A stretch of 64,000 bases of DNA from Hyphomicrobiales bacterium (lineage in GTDB: Bacteria; Pseudomonadota; Alphaproteobacteria; Rhizobiales; Rhizobiaceae). The translations under genes and the position numbers were made by a program. The notes under the pieces are model-generated. The model searched no databases, was not told the origin of the DNA, and was given only the letters and a program-made list of their open reading frames with translations. The stretch is from contig UBQW01000047.1 of assembly GCA_900467745.1 (NCBI GenBank), positions 62,001-126,000 on the forward strand, in the 5' to 3' direction. Within the stretch, counting starts at the first letter, position 1; the number at the start of each line of letters is the position of its first letter. Positions 54,274 to 63,859 of the stretch are shown here, piece by piece.

Positions 54274-55223
54274 AGACGCACAACGCAACGAGCGATGGTG
54301 TTCATGTGACGACTGACCAGCTCGTCGCTCTTGAGGCTCGCGCCCGCGACCTGTCCTTCGTTCAGAAGGCAAAAAGCCACCAGCAGCTTGCGGGACGTAT
54401 GCAATCGTCACTGCGGGGTCGCGGACTGATCTTCGAGGAGTTGCGCGACTACCTTCCAGGCGATGACATACGCTCCATCGACTGGCGCGTGACGGCACGA
54501 ACGCAAAAGACCTGCGTCCGTGTCTATGACGAGGAAAAGGAGAGACCGGCACTCTTGCTGGTCGATCAGCGCATAAACATGTTTTTTGGCAGCCGCAGGG
54601 CCATGAAGTCAGTGACGGCCGCAGAGGCCGCCATGCTGTGTGCGTGGCGCATCCTCGGTTCCGGCGACCGCGTAGGCGGCCTGGTGTTTGGTGACGACGG
54701 TATCGACGAAGTTCGGCCTCATCGCAGCCGGAACGCGGTGATCGCGCTTGCCGACCGGATTTCGGTCTGGAATGCGAAGTTGGCCGCTTCATATTCCGGA
54801 GCGTCCTCGGCGCAGACACTCAACGATACCCTGAGGCGCGCGAGCGCGCTGGCTCATCATGACAATCTCGTCATTCTGATCACCGATCTGAATGGGCACG
54901 ACGATGTCACACGTAGCCTTCTCCTTCATCTTGCGCAAAGCAACGACGTGATCTGCCTGCTGGTCTACGATCCGTTCCTGTTGGAATTGCCCAAGGCTGG
55001 CGAGATTGTCGTGAGTGGAGGAGTCCTACAGGCTGAACTGGCGCTAGGCCAGCGATCGGTGCGAGACGCCGTCGACAGCTTCGCGAGGGAAAGGGGGCGC
55101 GCGTTGCGCCGTTGGCAGCGCGAGCTGGGGTTGCCCATGCTTCCGATATCGTCTGCCGAAGAAACCTCACCACAGATAAGACGACTGCTCGAACAAGCCG
55201 CGTGGCGACAACGGAGGCGTTGA
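54270..55223 (+). CDS. DUF58 protein
   Basis: 317 residues of the DUF58 family that always accompanies MoxR: GRGLIFEELRDYLPGDDIRS followed by IDWRVTARTQKTCVRVYDEE. The region after LLLVDQRINMFFG is a degenerate VWA-like fold. No membrane helix is seen. The start overlaps moxR by four bases, and the stop overlaps the DUF4381 start. Confidence 0.88.
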   Translation: MKTHNATSDGVHVTTDQLVALEARARDLSFVQKAKSHQQLAGRMQSSLRGRGLIFEELRDYLPGDDIRSIDWRVTARTQKTCVRVYDEEKERPALLLVDQRINMFFGSRRAMKSVTAAEAAMLCAWRILGSGDRVGGLVFGDDGIDEVRPHRSRNAVIALADRISVWNAKLAASYSGASSAQTLNDTLRRASALAHHDNLVILITDLNGHDDVTRSLLLHLAQSNDVICLLVYDPFLLELPKAGEIVVSGGVLQAELALGQRSVRDAVDSFARERGRALRRWQRELGLPMLPISSAEETSPQIRRLLEQAAWRQRRR

Positions 55224-55735
55224 TGGAAAACGCGTCGACACTAGACCCCATGACGGAAACCGCTCTGCGGACGATGCGTGATATCGTGTCGCCAGCGCCG
55301 ATCTCCTGGCTGCCTCAAACATGGGGGTGGGGCCTTGTTGCAGGCGTTATCCTAGCGTTGCTTGCAACATGGCTCTTCATGGCACCGCGTCGACATCGAC
55401 GAAACGCCTACCGTCGGGAGGCGTTGAGGATCCTGGAGACGATAGAAGCCGACATGGCGGCGCCCGAGCGCCGAATCGACGGCCTGAGGAAGATTTCGGC
55501 GCTGTTGAAGCGAACGGCGCTCGCGGCGTGGCCGCGCCAAAGCGTTGCGGCAATCACGGAAGATCGGTGGACATCGTTTCTGCAAGCATCGGCGAACGGT
55601 GAAGAGGAGAAAAGCCTAACTTCGGCGCTGGGCTTAGAATATCGAGCCGCGGGAGAAGCAATGTCGAACGAGGCTTGCGACAATGTAGTCGCGGATGCCC
55701 GCCGCTGGATCGAGAAGCATCATGCATCAGCTTGA
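55223..55735 (+). CDS. DUF4381 membrane protein
   Basis: 170 residues with one membrane helix near residues 36-55 (GWGLVAGVILALLATWLFMA) and a cytoplasmic or periplasmic helical part, the DUF4381 layout seen in Bat operons. The ATG 55223 lies in the TGATG overlap with the preceding stop; a frame back to 55112 lies inside DUF58. It overlaps batA by 14 bases. Confidence 0.82.
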   Translation: MENASTLDPMTETALRTMRDIVSPAPISWLPQTWGWGLVAGVILALLATWLFMAPRRHRRNAYRREALRILETIEADMAAPERRIDGLRKISALLKRTALAAWPRQSVAAITEDRWTSFLQASANGEEEKSLTSALGLEYRAAGEAMSNEACDNVVADARRWIEKHHASA

Positions 55736-56714
55736 TCTTCCTTGGCTCCTTCTTTTGTTTCCGCTTCCTTTCCTCGCCTGGTGGCTGCTCCCGCCACGAC
55801 GGGAAACGTCGGCATCGATCCGCCTGCCGTTCTTTGCCGAGGTGGCGGAGGCGGCTGGCGTGAAGCCTTCCGAAGGTTCTGTCGTGACCCGTCGATCCTG
55901 GCCACAGCTCGTGGCTGAGGGCGCGGCATGGTGTCTTATCGTGCTGGCACTTGCTCGACCGCAGTTTGTCGAGCCTCCCATAGAAAAGCGCGAGCCGCAG
56001 CGCGACATCCTGCTGGCCCTTGATCTATCTCAATCCATGGAGGTCAAGGATTTCCGGTCACCTGAAGGGGCAAATGAAGCTCGCGTCGACGCCGTAAGAG
56101 AGGTCGTGGCCGACTTCGTGGCAAAGCGGACTGGCGATCGGATCGGCCTCATCGCTTTTGGAGATGCTCCGTACCCCATGGCACCATTCACCATGGATCA
56201 CAGGCTTGTCCAGGAAATGATCAAGGGGATCTTGCCTGGGATTGCAGGGCCGCGGACATCGCTCGGCGACACGCTCGGGCTCGCTATCCGGATGTTCGAC
56301 AAGACGAACGTGCCGGAAAAGGTGATGATCGTTCTCACCGACGGCAACGACACGGCTAGCAAGATGCCTCCGCTGAAGGCAGCCGAGATCGCCAGGGACA
56401 AGAAGATCGTCATCCATGCTGTTGGCATCGGCGATCCGGCTGCCACCGGGGAAGACAAGCTCGATATAACGACGCTTCAGAAGATCGCTTCCAACACGGG
56501 AGGTCGCTATTTCTTCGGGGGTGACCAAGCGGAACTGGCGGAGATTTACGCGGTTCTCGATCAGATCACGCCAGAAGACCAGAAGGAGCTGTCCTGGCGG
56601 CCCCGCATTGAGCTCTTTCATTGGCCGCTGGCGGCTGCCGTCCTCACCCTGGGCGGTTGGTACGCCATCACCGGATTGGTTGGCATGATCGGTCGTCGGA
56701 GGGTTTCGCCATGA
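55722..56714 (+). CDS. BatA-like VWA membrane protein
   Basis: 330 residues. Two N-terminal membrane segments (about 5-22 and 62-80) and one near the C-terminus (about 300-320) flank a VWA domain with an intact metal site DLSQS (the first MIDAS motif), plus IVLTDGNDT. The VWA faces the periplasm. Its sequence overlaps its neighbours at both ends, so the six proteins are probably made as a set. Confidence 0.88.
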   Translation: MHQLDLPWLLLLFPLPFLAWWLLPPRRETSASIRLPFFAEVAEAAGVKPSEGSVVTRRSWPQLVAEGAAWCLIVLALARPQFVEPPIEKREPQRDILLALDLSQSMEVKDFRSPEGANEARVDAVREVVADFVAKRTGDRIGLIAFGDAPYPMAPFTMDHRLVQEMIKGILPGIAGPRTSLGDTLGLAIRMFDKTNVPEKVMIVLTDGNDTASKMPPLKAAEIARDKKIVIHAVGIGDPAATGEDKLDITTLQKIASNTGGRYFFGGDQAELAEIYAVLDQITPEDQKELSWRPRIELFHWPLAAAVLTLGGWYAITGLVGMIGRRRVSP

Positions 56715-58225
56715 TCGCCGACTTCCATTTCCTCCGGCCCTGGTGGCTACTCGCACTGCTACTGCCTCCGATCCTAGTCTGGATGGCCTCGCGCGCCGGC
56801 GATATCCGCGACCGGTGGAAGGGAATAATCGCACCACATTTGCTCGACAGCCTGGTGATCGAACCGGAGCGCGGCAAAAGGCTGGCCCCTGCCTGGACGC
56901 TCGCAATCATTCTCGCGCTCTCGATAGTGGGCGTGGCGGGAACAACATGGCGGCGCGATCCTCCGCCGTTCGTCTCCGATACTGCTTCCCTGGTCATCGC
57001 CGTCGATCTCTCGCCCACGATGGATGCGAAGGACATCAGTCCTAGCCGGCTCGAGCGCGTGAAACTCAAGATCCACGACATATTGGCAGCCCGCAGCGGC
57101 GCGCGCACCGCGGTGATCGCCTATTCAGGCACTGCCCATCTCGTCGTGCCGCTCACCGACGACGCCGACCTTATTCTGTCCTACACCGATGCGCTCGCGA
57201 CACGTCTGATGCCTCAGCCTGGAAAAGACACGGCCGCGGCGCTGCGCCTTGCGGACCGGCTGTTAAAGGAGGATGGAGGCTCAGGGACGGTCCTTTTGTT
57301 GACGGACGGTATAGAAGACGAGGCCATCGATGCGGCCAAGGCGACTGAAGCCGGCTTGGTCGTGCTTGGCGTGGGAACACCCGCAGGCGGAGCGGTCGAG
57401 GGCGGAGGGTTTGCGAAGGTCGATCTGGATGCGCTGAAAGCCTTCGGCAGCGATGCCGGAGCTTCGGTCGCGACGGTCACGGACGACGACGCCGACGTTC
57501 GCTGGATTGTTCAGAAAGTCGCCACAAACTTCAGCCGCCAGACCGCGTCTACCGGCGACCGATGGCACGATCTTGGCTGGTGGCTCCTAGTACCGGTGGC
57601 GCTCTTCTTTGGACTTTCTTTCCGGCGTGGCTGGGTCACCCGTACGGCAGCCATTCTGCTAGCGTTCAAATTACTCGTCCCTGAAACAGCACAGGCTGAA
57701 ACCTTTGAAGACATGTGGTTGACGCCTGACCAGCAGGGAAGGCTTGCATACGAGCGGGGCGATTTCAACGCCGCGGCAGCGCACTTCAAGGACCCGCTTT
57801 GGAAAGGTACTGCGCTTTACCGGGCAGGCAAGTTCAAAGAAGCGGTCGATACGTTTGGCTTGTCCGATACGCCGGAGGCGTGGTTCGACAAGGGCAATGC
57901 GCTGCTACATCTGGGCAGTTTCGAAGACGGCATCACGGCCTACAAAAAAGCGCTTGAAAAGCGGGTTGGTTGGGCAGATGCCGAGGCCAACCTTGCGCTC
58001 GCCAGACGTCTTTTGAAGCAGCAACAGGATAATGAGGAGCCGGACCAGCCGAATGAAAAACCGGACAGCGTGCAATTCGACGACAAGGGAAAGAAAGGAA
58101 AGGCCGGAACTGTCCAGGCGGCGGCGGAGACGTCGGACATGTGGATCAAGAACATCCAGGCAAGCCCGGCCGACCTCATGGCCCGCAAGTTTGCCATAGA
58201 GGCGGAACAGGAGAAAAAACCGTGA
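56711..58225 (+). CDS. BatB-like VWA protein with TPR tail
   Basis: 504 residues. The VWA part resembles BatA: membrane segments at 9-26 and 55-77, MIDAS as DLSPT, and LLTDGIEDE. A third membrane segment near 290 precedes a C-terminal extension (residues 340-504) with tetratricopeptide-like repeats (LAYERGDFNAAAAHFKDP, ALYRAGKFKEAVDTF, ALLHLGSFEDGITAYKKAL) and a charged tail, the pattern of BatB/BatC fusions. The start overlaps batA by four bases. Confidence 0.87.
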   Translation: MIADFHFLRPWWLLALLLPPILVWMASRAGDIRDRWKGIIAPHLLDSLVIEPERGKRLAPAWTLAIILALSIVGVAGTTWRRDPPPFVSDTASLVIAVDLSPTMDAKDISPSRLERVKLKIHDILAARSGARTAVIAYSGTAHLVVPLTDDADLILSYTDALATRLMPQPGKDTAAALRLADRLLKEDGGSGTVLLLTDGIEDEAIDAAKATEAGLVVLGVGTPAGGAVEGGGFAKVDLDALKAFGSDAGASVATVTDDDADVRWIVQKVATNFSRQTASTGDRWHDLGWWLLVPVALFFGLSFRRGWVTRTAAILLAFKLLVPETAQAETFEDMWLTPDQQGRLAYERGDFNAAAAHFKDPLWKGTALYRAGKFKEAVDTFGLSDTPEAWFDKGNALLHLGSFEDGITAYKKALEKRVGWADAEANLALARRLLKQQQDNEEPDQPNEKPDSVQFDDKGKKGKAGTVQAAAETSDMWIKNIQASPADLMARKFAIEAEQEKKP

Positions 58226-59487
58226 GGACGATCCTTGCATGCCTGTTCGCTCTTTTCGCACTTCCTGCTCTTGCCGCGCAACCGTTTACACGCAGCGTCG
58301 TCGAAGCCGGCAACACCATCGTTGCGGGCGAACAGATACGGCTGACGGTCGACGTGTTCGCACCGGGTTTCTTCACCTCGCCGCCAGATTTTCCGCTTTT
58401 CGAGGTGCCTGGCGCGCTCGTCACCTTGCCCGAGGGGCGTACACAGAACCTCTCAGAGACGGTCGACGGTGTTCAGTACACGGGAATCAGGAAGCAGTAT
58501 GCCATCGTTCCAGAAACATCTGGATCGTTGCAGGTTCCCCCGATCAGTATCGACTTCGTCTATTCCATCGACGGCCAGCCGATTAATGCAACGGTCGCAA
58601 CACAAGCCTCGACCTTCGAGGTCGAGGCTCCAACGAATTCGTCAGTGCTGTTTGCGGCCCACGACGTGGAGATCACTCAGTCTTTCGATGGCAATCCGGC
58701 GAAGCTCAAGGTCGGTGACGCTCTCGTCAGAACGATCGTCGTCACTGCGAAGGAGACGCAAGCCATGCTTCTTCCGCCGGTAGACGTCGGCGACGCCGTG
58801 GGTCTTAACCAATATTCAAAGCCGCCGAAGCTGGAAGACGTCTCTGCAGGGCGTGGGGACATTCAAAGCAGGCGAACTGAAACCATCTCCTACATGGCAG
58901 ACGCAGAAGGCGCATTTACCATTCCCGCCATTCGCTACGCATGGTTTGACCTCGATCAATCGGCGCAAGCCTCCGCGGATCTCCCGACGATCCAAGTCTC
59001 GGTCGCGCCAGCCATCTCCCACGGTGGCATAGCGCCCGAACCGGAGAAGCCGGAGCGAAGCGCATTCGAGCACAGGCGCGAAGTGATGATGTGGGTCCTA
59101 ATCGCGCTGATCGCGGTCGGCTGTCTCTGGTTGGCCCGTCGGCTGCCGGGCGCATTCATTCGACGCTTGCAGCTTGCCCGGGCAAAGATCGAGCAGTCGG
59201 AAAAGTACCGCGCGCGACAACTGCGAAGAACGATATTGGAGGCAGAACCGTCGCAGGTCTACGCCGCCTTGCAGCGATGGGCGGCTTATGACGGCTACCG
59301 TACGCTTGCCGATCGTCTTGCAGGTCTGCCTGACCTTGCGAGAGAGGTCGTGACGCTCGAGCACTCGCTCTACTCGGGAGGCAAGGAGGAATTCGACCGT
59401 CAGAGAGCAGCACGCGCGCTTGTCCGCACGTCGTTGCCGGAACCGCGGACGGTTACGGCCCTGCCCCCGCTCAATCCCTCCGGATAG
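58222..59487 (+). CDS. BatD-like protein
   Basis: 421 residues. A signal peptide (MRTILACLFALFALPALAAQ when read from GTG 58222) is followed by beta-rich Ig-like domains (AGNTIVAGEQIRLTVDVF, YAIVPETSGSLQVPPISIDF). A membrane helix near residue 300 (VLIALIAVGCLWLARRL) and a cytoplasmic helical tail follow, as in BatD. GTG 58222 overlaps the preceding TGA (GTGA). It closes the operon. Confidence 0.85.
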   Translation: MRTILACLFALFALPALAAQPFTRSVVEAGNTIVAGEQIRLTVDVFAPGFFTSPPDFPLFEVPGALVTLPEGRTQNLSETVDGVQYTGIRKQYAIVPETSGSLQVPPISIDFVYSIDGQPINATVATQASTFEVEAPTNSSVLFAAHDVEITQSFDGNPAKLKVGDALVRTIVVTAKETQAMLLPPVDVGDAVGLNQYSKPPKLEDVSAGRGDIQSRRTETISYMADAEGAFTIPAIRYAWFDLDQSAQASADLPTIQVSVAPAISHGGIAPEPEKPERSAFEHRREVMMWVLIALIAVGCLWLARRLPGAFIRRLQLARAKIEQSEKYRARQLRRTILEAEPSQVYAALQRWAAYDGYRTLADRLAGLPDLAREVVTLEHSLYSGGKEEFDRQRAARALVRTSLPEPRTVTALPPLNPSG

Positions 59488-59892
59488 AAACGCAAAGCCG
59501 CTTCGGATGGTGCCAGCGCGATGCCGTGGTCGGGTTGCGGCATCCAAGGGGCCAGATTTTGCGTGATCGTGCGTCATATGGATGGTTGGGAGGTTAGCCA
59601 GCGTGGCTATGAGTACGATCGCGAAATGTGGCTCGGCAAGCTGCACAAGCCGATTGCGAATACGATGGACGCGATAGCGCGCCAAAACTGGTCGCTGGTC
59701 GACATGAACCGCTACGGGCATATTTCTGATGTCGACGAATGACACGGAGCCGGACCGATCTTCCAATATCGAAGCCCTTGAACCTGCTCGGGGAACGGTG
59801 ACTTAGATTGTAAATGTTACCGTTGCGTACTTGCGTAACGTCAGGTTTCGAGAGCCAATTCCGACGGAAGTTTCATCCAAAGGAGAAAGCCG
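59488..59892. other. gap between the Bat operon and the sulfatase, with a weak small ORF
   Basis: About 400 bases. A 73-codon frame (59521-59742) has protein-like composition (MDGWEVSQRGYEYDREMWLG) but no ribosome-binding site or family, so it is not called as a gene. The right end carries the motif at 59817-59835. Confidence 0.35.
59817..59835. promoter_or_regulatory. shared motif upstream of the sulfatase
   Basis: TTACCGTTGCGTACTTGCG, differing at two positions from the motif at 52949-52967. Here the two direct copies of TTGCGTA (eight-base period) are exact, and GTAACG follows, giving an outer TTAC/GTAA symmetry. It lies 58 bases before the sulfatase ATG. Confidence 0.5.
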
Positions 59893-61556
59893 ATGAACAG
59901 TATCGAGCCTGGAAAACTGGAAGAAGCCCATACCACCATAAGCCGTCGCAATGTGCTTCTCGGTGGAAGTTCGCTGGCTCTAATGGCTCTGGCAACGGCC
60001 TCGGCCGCAGTAACGCAGCCGCCCAGACCCAGCAGTCAGCCCAACCATCGACAGCGCCGTCCGGCAAAAAGCCAAACATCCTCGTCATCTTCGGTGACGA
60101 CATCGGCATTCCTCAGATCAGCGCCTACACGATGGGCCTCATGGGTTATCGCACACCCAATATCGACCGAATTGCCAAGGAAGGTGCGATCTTCACGGAT
60201 TCCTACGGCCAGCAGAGCTGCACGGCGGGTCGGGCGTCGTTCATTCTCGGCCAGGAACCGTTCCGTACCGGCCTTCTGACGATCGGGATGCCTGGCGATC
60301 CCCACGGCATCCAGGATTGGATGCCAACAATTGCCGACGTCCTGAAAACGCAGGGCTATGCGACAGGCCAATTCGGTAAGAACCATCTGGGCGACCAGGA
60401 CCAGCACCTGCCAACGAAGCATGGCTTTGATGAATTCTTCGGCAACCTTTATCACCTCAATGCCGAGGAAGAGCCGGAGGGTTACTTCTATCCGAAGGAT
60501 CCTGCCTTCCGGCGGCAGTTCGGACCTCGTGGCGTCATCAAATCAAGCTCTGACGGGAAGATCGAGGATACCGGCGCCCTCAATACGAAGCGCATGGAAA
60601 CGGTCGACGAAGAGTTCCTCGGTGCAGCCAAGAATTTCATAGATCGCCAAGCAAAGGCGGATAAGCCGTTCTTTGTCTGGTTCAACTCCACCCGCATGCA
60701 CGTCTTCACCCACTTGAAGCCAGATTCGGTTGGAAAGACTGGGAAGGGCATCCACGCTGACGGTATGCTCGAGCATGATGGTCATGTCGGTCAGTTGCTC
60801 GACCAGCTAGATCAGCTCGGCATCGCTGACAATACGATCGTCCTTTACACAACCGACAACGGCGCAGAGCTCGCACTGTGGCCCGACGGCGCGCAAACGA
60901 TGTTCCACGGCGAAAAAGGGACGACGTGGGAAGGTGGCTTTAGGATCCCGATGATGGTTCGCTGGCCGGGTGTCGTCAAACCAGGCACCGAAATCAACGA
61001 TATCGTCACGCTTATGGACTGGATGCCGACTTTTGCGGCCGCGGCCGGGATATCCGACGTCAAAGAGCAGATGAAAGCGGGCTTTAAATCCGGGACAAAG
61101 GATTTCAAGGTGCACCTGGACGGTTACGATCTGTCGCCACGGTTAAAAGGCGAAGTGGAGACCGGACCACGAGATGTTGTTTACTACTTCGACCAAGGCG
61201 GCAATCTGAACGCCATCCGCTGGAACGACTGGAAGCTTGCATTTGCGGTCAATAGCGAGGGCAATATCGCCACTGCCACGCGTGAGGTTCCAAGTTGGGC
61301 CAACATCTTCAACCTTCGCATGGATCCCTACGAAAGGGGTCTGAAGGAGGGCGGCGGTGCGATGGAATTCCTTGCTCGCAACATGTGGCTTCTTGTTCCA
61401 ATTCAAGGGAAAATCAAGGACTTCTTCGCAGACTTTGATCAATTTCCTTATCAGGAAGGAAGCACCCTCAATGCCAGCAACATCAACTATGGCCTGCTTC
61501 GTCAACAAGCGGCCCTGAAACGTCTCAATGAGCTGGAGCGTCTCGCGCCACAATAG
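59893..61556 (+). pseudogene. Tat-exported sulfatase with a frameshift after the signal peptide
   Basis: From ATG 59893 (AAGGAG upstream) the frame encodes a twin-arginine signal (ISRRNVLLGGSSLALMALAT), but it then leaves the coding path. The catalytic domain continues in the adjacent frame from about 60010 (AAAQTQQSAQPSTAPSGKKP, then NILVIFGDDIG). That frame holds the sulfatase signature SCTAGRASF (the Cys codon at 60219-60221 is the formylglycine site) and the metal-site DNGAELALWPDG. One base appears to be missing near 60001-60020. An intact protein would have about 554 residues and act in the periplasm on a sulfate ester. Confidence 0.78.
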
Positions 61557-62213
61557 CGCATCGAAGGCGGTGGCGGGGAACCGAGCTGGCTCCCCGCCCC
61601 GACATGATCTGATCTCGGAGATGGGTTTCGCAAGGCTGATCCTTTGCGGATCGATCACCTCGCTCCTCGGCGACCTTCATAATCGATCGTCGCGCTGGGA
61701 ACCGGCATCCTCGCCTTGCAAAGCGTTGCAGGCGAAAGCTCGAGCTTGTCTGTCACTTGACGTCAAGCAGTGCGATGTTCACCCGGAACCGACGACACAC
61801 CCAAAATCTTCCCACTAGCGGTCAGGCATCCGCGATCGACAGAAGCAGACCCGAGAGGTCAATCGACAGGATCGCTGACAGCCTACAGCGACGCGCTCAA
61901 AGCGTGGCCGAGAGCATGCTCAGCACCAAAACTCAACTCTTCCGCTACAGAAGTACTTCGGCAAAAGACCTCTTGCGGAACCCCCAAGCGGCCCGCCGCC
62001 TGCCTCGTTAGGAAAGGCAGACGGCATCGTCCCCTCGAATGGGGTGTTTCCGAAGGGCGCACGGGTCATATTCATCAGCTGACGTGGCGACGAAACCGCA
62101 GGCTACCTATTCAACAAGGAATGTTTGCAATTGGCCCCGTTATGATGTCCGTCTGTACACCGAATAAGTCGGGTTCCGGTCGGCAGACCTGTTTTTGAAG
62201 GACACGAAGAGAC
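61557..62213. other. intergenic, no gene recognised
   Basis: About 660 bases between the sulfatase and the DUF924 gene. Several overlapping rightward frames (61528-62198) have arginine/serine-rich, non-family sequence and look non-coding. No terminator with a clear T-run was found. Confidence 0.35.
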
Positions 62214-62765
62214 ATGAGCAAGATCTGTACGCCTGAGGAAGTTTACGCCTTCTGGTTTGAAAAGTGCAGTCGTAAGGACTGGTTCGACGGTTCCGCGGAA
62301 CTCGACAGCGAGATCAAGAGCCAGTTTCGCGACACGCATCTTGCTCTCGCGGCCGGGCCGACTGAAGAGTGGCGAGCGAGCCCGCATAGCCGCCTGGCGT
62401 CGATCGTCGTGCTCGATCAATTTCCACGAAACATCTATCGAGGAACGGCTCTAGCCTTCGCCACCGACGGACTGGCATTGGCGGAAGCTGAACTGGCGCT
62501 CGAGGCTGGCGACGACAAACGCGTTCCGCAGGAGTTCCGCATCTTCTTCTACCTGCCCTTCGAACATGCCGAGAACATTGGCCAGCAGGACCGATCTGTT
62601 GCTCTGTTTACAGAACTTGGAGACGTCGAGTATCTCGACTACGCACAAAGGCACCGGGTGGTGATCGCGTCCTACGGCAGGTTCCCTCATCGCAACCAGG
62701 TGTTGGGCAGAACGTCAACCGAAGCAGAGCAGCGCTATCTGGCAGAACCAGGGGCTGGTTTCTAA
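62214..62765 (+). CDS. DUF924 protein
   Basis: 183 residues of the DUF924 family: VYAFWFEKCSRKDWFDGSAE, the central IVVLDQFPRNIYRGTALAFATD block and FFYLPFEHAENIGQQDRSV. Fold is helical and the function is unknown. AAGGA is upstream at longer spacing. It stands alone. Confidence 0.85.
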   Translation: MSKICTPEEVYAFWFEKCSRKDWFDGSAELDSEIKSQFRDTHLALAAGPTEEWRASPHSRLASIVVLDQFPRNIYRGTALAFATDGLALAEAELALEAGDDKRVPQEFRIFFYLPFEHAENIGQQDRSVALFTELGDVEYLDYAQRHRVVIASYGRFPHRNQVLGRTSTEAEQRYLAEPGAGF

Positions 62766-62816
62766 TCCGTTGGCGCCCTCGGCTCCCCGCCCCTCCCAGT
62801 TACACACCGACGCCCG

Positions 62817-63680
62817 TTAGTAGAGGACAGTCCTATCTCCCGAACCGTCTGCGGAGGAAACCAGGCCTCGAAGGTATGCAGGCAGGTCAATATCGCCGCG
62901 AACCGGATCATCGGGATGTCCCAAGGCTTCGATACTCGCGCGCGTCATTCGAGCGTAAGTATCAGCCGCGACATCACTAAATCCCAGGTCCTTGAAACTC
63001 GCCTCGATCTGGTCATTTGGTATCTTTTGAAGCAACACCGCGTGTCCAAGTGCGTCCGAAAACGCCGCTGCGACATCGAGGAACGTGTAGCGCTCTGGCC
63101 CTTCGATGTATTGAATGCCGACGTCGGCGGTGGGTGTGAGCAATCGGGCAGCTGCCTGCTTCCCAAGATCGATCGGCGACACCATCGGCATGAGCAGGTC
63201 TTCAGGGAAAGGCGTCGTGATCATGCCTTCCCTTGCGGCTTCGAGAAGCGGCGCAAGGTTGGTGAAATAGTAGGCACCCCGGTTTACCGCTGTCGGCACC
63301 CCTCCCCGCTCTACCATTTGCTCGAATTCATAAAGGACGGACAGGTCGCCTATCCTTTCGCCCGGCTGCGCGCCATAGGTCGACGCGACCACCACTTTCT
63401 CGAGACCGGAGCCCTCCACCGCGTCGGCGATGCTTCGAGCGGTCGCTCTTTCCATGGTGTCAGTGTCACCTCTCGGATCCGCAGGAGGATTGAGGAGGAA
63501 GGCACGCCGGGTACCCCGGAAGACCGATCGCAGTGCTCCTGTCTCCATAACATCAAGGGCTTGCGCCTTTATGCCGGAGGAGATCAATCGATCCGCCGTG
63601 GCCTGATCATGAAACCGCACTGCGATCATCGACAACGAGCCCAAGGTGTCGGTTTTGATCGGGCGCTTGATGTCGACCAC
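62817..63680 (-). pseudogene. NmrA-family NAD(P)-binding protein lacking its N-terminus
   Basis: The C-terminal 250 residues match NmrA/SDR-like sugar-nucleotide-fold proteins: GTRRAFLLNPPADPRGDTDT, VVASTYGAQPGERIGDLSVL and NRGAYYFTNLAPLLEAAREG. The first Rossmann strand with the G-x-x-G-x-x-G loop is missing; the protein begins at GTG 63680 with VDIKRPIKTDTLGS and goes straight to the second strand. An in-frame TGA sits just upstream. It is likely a deletion derivative joined to the VOC remnant at 63711-63830. Confidence 0.6.
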
Positions 63681-63710
63681 GGCTCAGGGCGATGAGCTGC
63701 GCGGTACACA

Positions 63711-63830
63711 TCAGGGTGAAGACGGTGCACTGGAAATGGCGTTCCTCGATATGGGGGACCAATTTCTGTCTTCGACAGACCCAACTTCCAGGGCGACGTG
63801 GTTCAAGCCGACGAGCTGAGGCTTCCTCAT
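63711..63830 (-). pseudogene. truncated VOC (glyoxalase-fold) gene
   Basis: From ATG 63830, with GGAGAAAG upstream, the frame reads MRKPQLVGLNHVALEVGSVED, the usual first strand of a VOC/glyoxalase-like protein, then departs into 18 unrelated codons and stops at 63711. The rest of the domain is absent, and the NmrA fragment lies just beyond. A deletion that joined two genes explains both. Confidence 0.55.
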
Positions 63831-63859
63831 GTCTTTCTCCTTAGACAGTTCAATTTCTG

